Assembly (NCBI GenBank): GCA_938073845.1
Contig: CALJEO010000130.1
Span: forward strand, 1 to 6,015
DNA length: 6,015 nt
DNA from: an uncultured archaeon
GTDB lineage: Archaea > Korarchaeota > Korarchaeia > Korarchaeales > Korarchaeaceae
Direction of reading: 5' to 3'
Below the pieces are notes generated by a model, which saw only the letters and a program-made list of their open reading frames with translations, did not search any database and was not told the origin of the DNA. The translations under genes and the position numbers were made by a program. Positions 5,203-6,015 of this stretch are shown piece by piece; the first letter of the stretch is position 1, and the number at the start of each line of letters is the position of its first letter.

Positions 5203-6015
5203 ATGACTGTGCTGAGCGAGCCCACAGGTGCCTTAAGGCAGAGGGAAAATGAGCTCAGGAGTAGGCTCTCTGAACTCAAGGAGAGCAGGAGATCCCTTAT
5301 CGAGGAACTGAGGGCACTGAGGGCGAGGAGATCGGAGCTCATCGACAAGATCAGGAAGGAGAGGGAGACCTTCAGGAGCCTGATTGAGAGAAAGAGAACG
5401 CTTCAAGATGAGCTAGCTAAGGCGAGGGAGGAGAGAGGTGAAGCCCTAGAGAGGTTCAGGGAGGTCAGGGATCAGGTCCTCAGGTTGAAGGAGGAATATA
5501 AGTACCTCGTTAGCTCCGTGGGAATCCCCGAGAAGGTCCTCAGGAGGAGGATAGCGAGGCTGGAGAGGAAGATAGAGACCTTGCCCCTGAACAGGGACCA
5601 GGAGAGAGATCTAGTGATGCAGATAAGCCAGTACGAAGCCATGCTTCAGAACTTGAATAAAGCTAAGTCTTTGAAGAGGAGAATACTGGAGCTAATGACC
5701 GAGATGGAGAGGTGGAGGTTCTTCGTCAGGGACGCCGGGGAGAGGATAGGGAGGATAAAGGAGGAGCTGAATAGCCTCTATGACGAGATCTCCAGGAAGA
5801 GAGATGAGCTGGAGGGAGCTAATAAGGAAATAGATTTACTAACTCGGGAAATCGAGGGGAGGAGCAAGAGGGTCGATGAGCTCACCAAGGAGATGGATAT
5901 ACTGAGGGCTGATATGGCTGCGATACAGGAGGAGATAAGGAAGAGGTTTGAGGCTACTCTCGAAAGCAGTAGAGAGGCTGAGAGGAAAATAAAGGAGAAA
6001 CTTGCTGAGGAAGCT
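5203..6015 (+). CDS. Long coiled-coil protein, COG1340-like (3' end outside the window)
   Basis: The frame is open from ATG 5203 to the last base: 271 codons with no stop. The protein is almost entirely charged helix (Glu, Lys, Arg, Leu) with prolines only at 7, 109 and 128, so two long coiled coils are predicted, about 12-105 and 130-271, joined by a hinge. There is no signal peptide or membrane segment, so it should be cytoplasmic. The hinge region (V-G-I-P at 106-109, RLERKIET at 119-126, then L-P-L-N-R-D-Q-E-R-D-L) resembles the conserved middle of archaeal COG1340 coiled-coil proteins, where a LE-x-K-x-x-T helix is followed by an L-[ST]-x-x-E-E turn. That family has no settled function. 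An SMC/Rad50-type protein is unlikely, because no Walker A motif appears near the N-terminus. Coiled-coil similarity can mislead, so the family call rests on the hinge. Confidence 0.8.
   Translation, partial: MTVLSEPTGALRQRENELRSRLSELKESRRSLIEELRALRARRSELIDKIRKERETFRSLIERKRTLQDELAKAREERGEALERFREVRDQVLRLKEEYKYLVSSVGIPEKVLRRRIARLERKIETLPLNRDQERDLVMQISQYEAMLQNLNKAKSLKRRILELMTEMERWRFFVRDAGERIGRIKEELNSLYDEISRKRDELEGANKEIDLLTREIEGRSKRVDELTKEMDILRADMAAIQEEIRKRFEATLESSREAERKIKEKLAEEA

Noticed and set aside
5166..5252. A 28-codon leader ORF upstream of and overlapping the coiled-coil start
   Set aside because: It begins close to the predicted transcript start, but it has no ribosome-binding site, an Arg/Cys/His-rich translation with no recognisable pattern, and overlaps a better supported start.
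5203..6015. SMC/Rad50-type ATPase
   Set aside because: No P-loop is seen near the N-terminus; the protein starts almost directly into coiled coil.

Overview
The window reads as a compact piece of a thermophilic archaeal chromosome, probably from the TACK/Thermoproteota side. A Korarchaeum-like lineage is a guess I cannot test here. The signs are arginine coded mostly by AGG/AGA, frequent ATA isoleucine, purine-loaded coding strands, Shine-Dalgarno sites of the GAGGTGA type, TATA-like TTTAA boxes about 26-27 bp upstream of several starts, and archaeal-type gene families. The sequence shows no tRNA, rRNA, CRISPR array, insertion sequence or phage gene.

Layout on the + strand: (1) 2-199 is the C-terminal end of an electron transfer flavoprotein beta subunit (EtfB), recognisable from the IMKA-x-KKPI segment. 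(2) 196-1104 is EtfA, overlapping etfB by the ATGA arrangement. (3) 1155-2336 is a complete Cys-His-Cys thiolase with its own promoter-like box. (4) 2340-2978, only 3 nt later, is a MoaD-MoaE fusion, that is, a one-chain molybdopterin synthase. (5) 3061-3513 (or 3076-3513) is MoaC, preceded by another TATA-like box. (6) 3500-4444 is MoaA, starting at a TTG inside the end of moaC. On the - strand, 4441-4950 is an HD-domain phosphohydrolase of the YfbR/HDDC2 type, whose stop codon shares a TTAA palindrome with the moaA stop. A 252-bp AT-rich divergent intergenic region follows. From 5203 to the right edge there is a long coiled-coil protein, still open at the end of the window, of the archaeal COG1340-like type.

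Function: MoaA and MoaC turn GTP into cyclic pyranopterin monophosphate, and MoaD-MoaE adds the dithiolene sulfurs, so the core of molybdenum/tungsten cofactor synthesis is present. The sulfur-activating enzyme (MoeB-like) and the metal-insertion genes (MoeA, MoaB/Mog) are absent from the window. EtfAB carries electrons from flavin dehydrogenases, and the thiolase makes or cleaves 3-ketoacyl-CoA, which suggests acyl-CoA metabolism next to pterin-cofactor synthesis. A link between the two, for example an aldehyde:ferredoxin oxidoreductase feeding or draining acyl units, is only an inference.

The most interesting points are the MoaD-MoaE fusion with its essential Gly-Gly buried in the chain, a MoaA without the usual C-terminal Gly-Gly, an EtfA with Phe in place of the flavin-contacting His, a set of apparently leaderless or near-leaderless promoters, and the coiled-coil gene with a conserved central hinge. 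I did not find convincing evidence for a wholly new system. Most of the window is recognisable metabolism with some unusual details.
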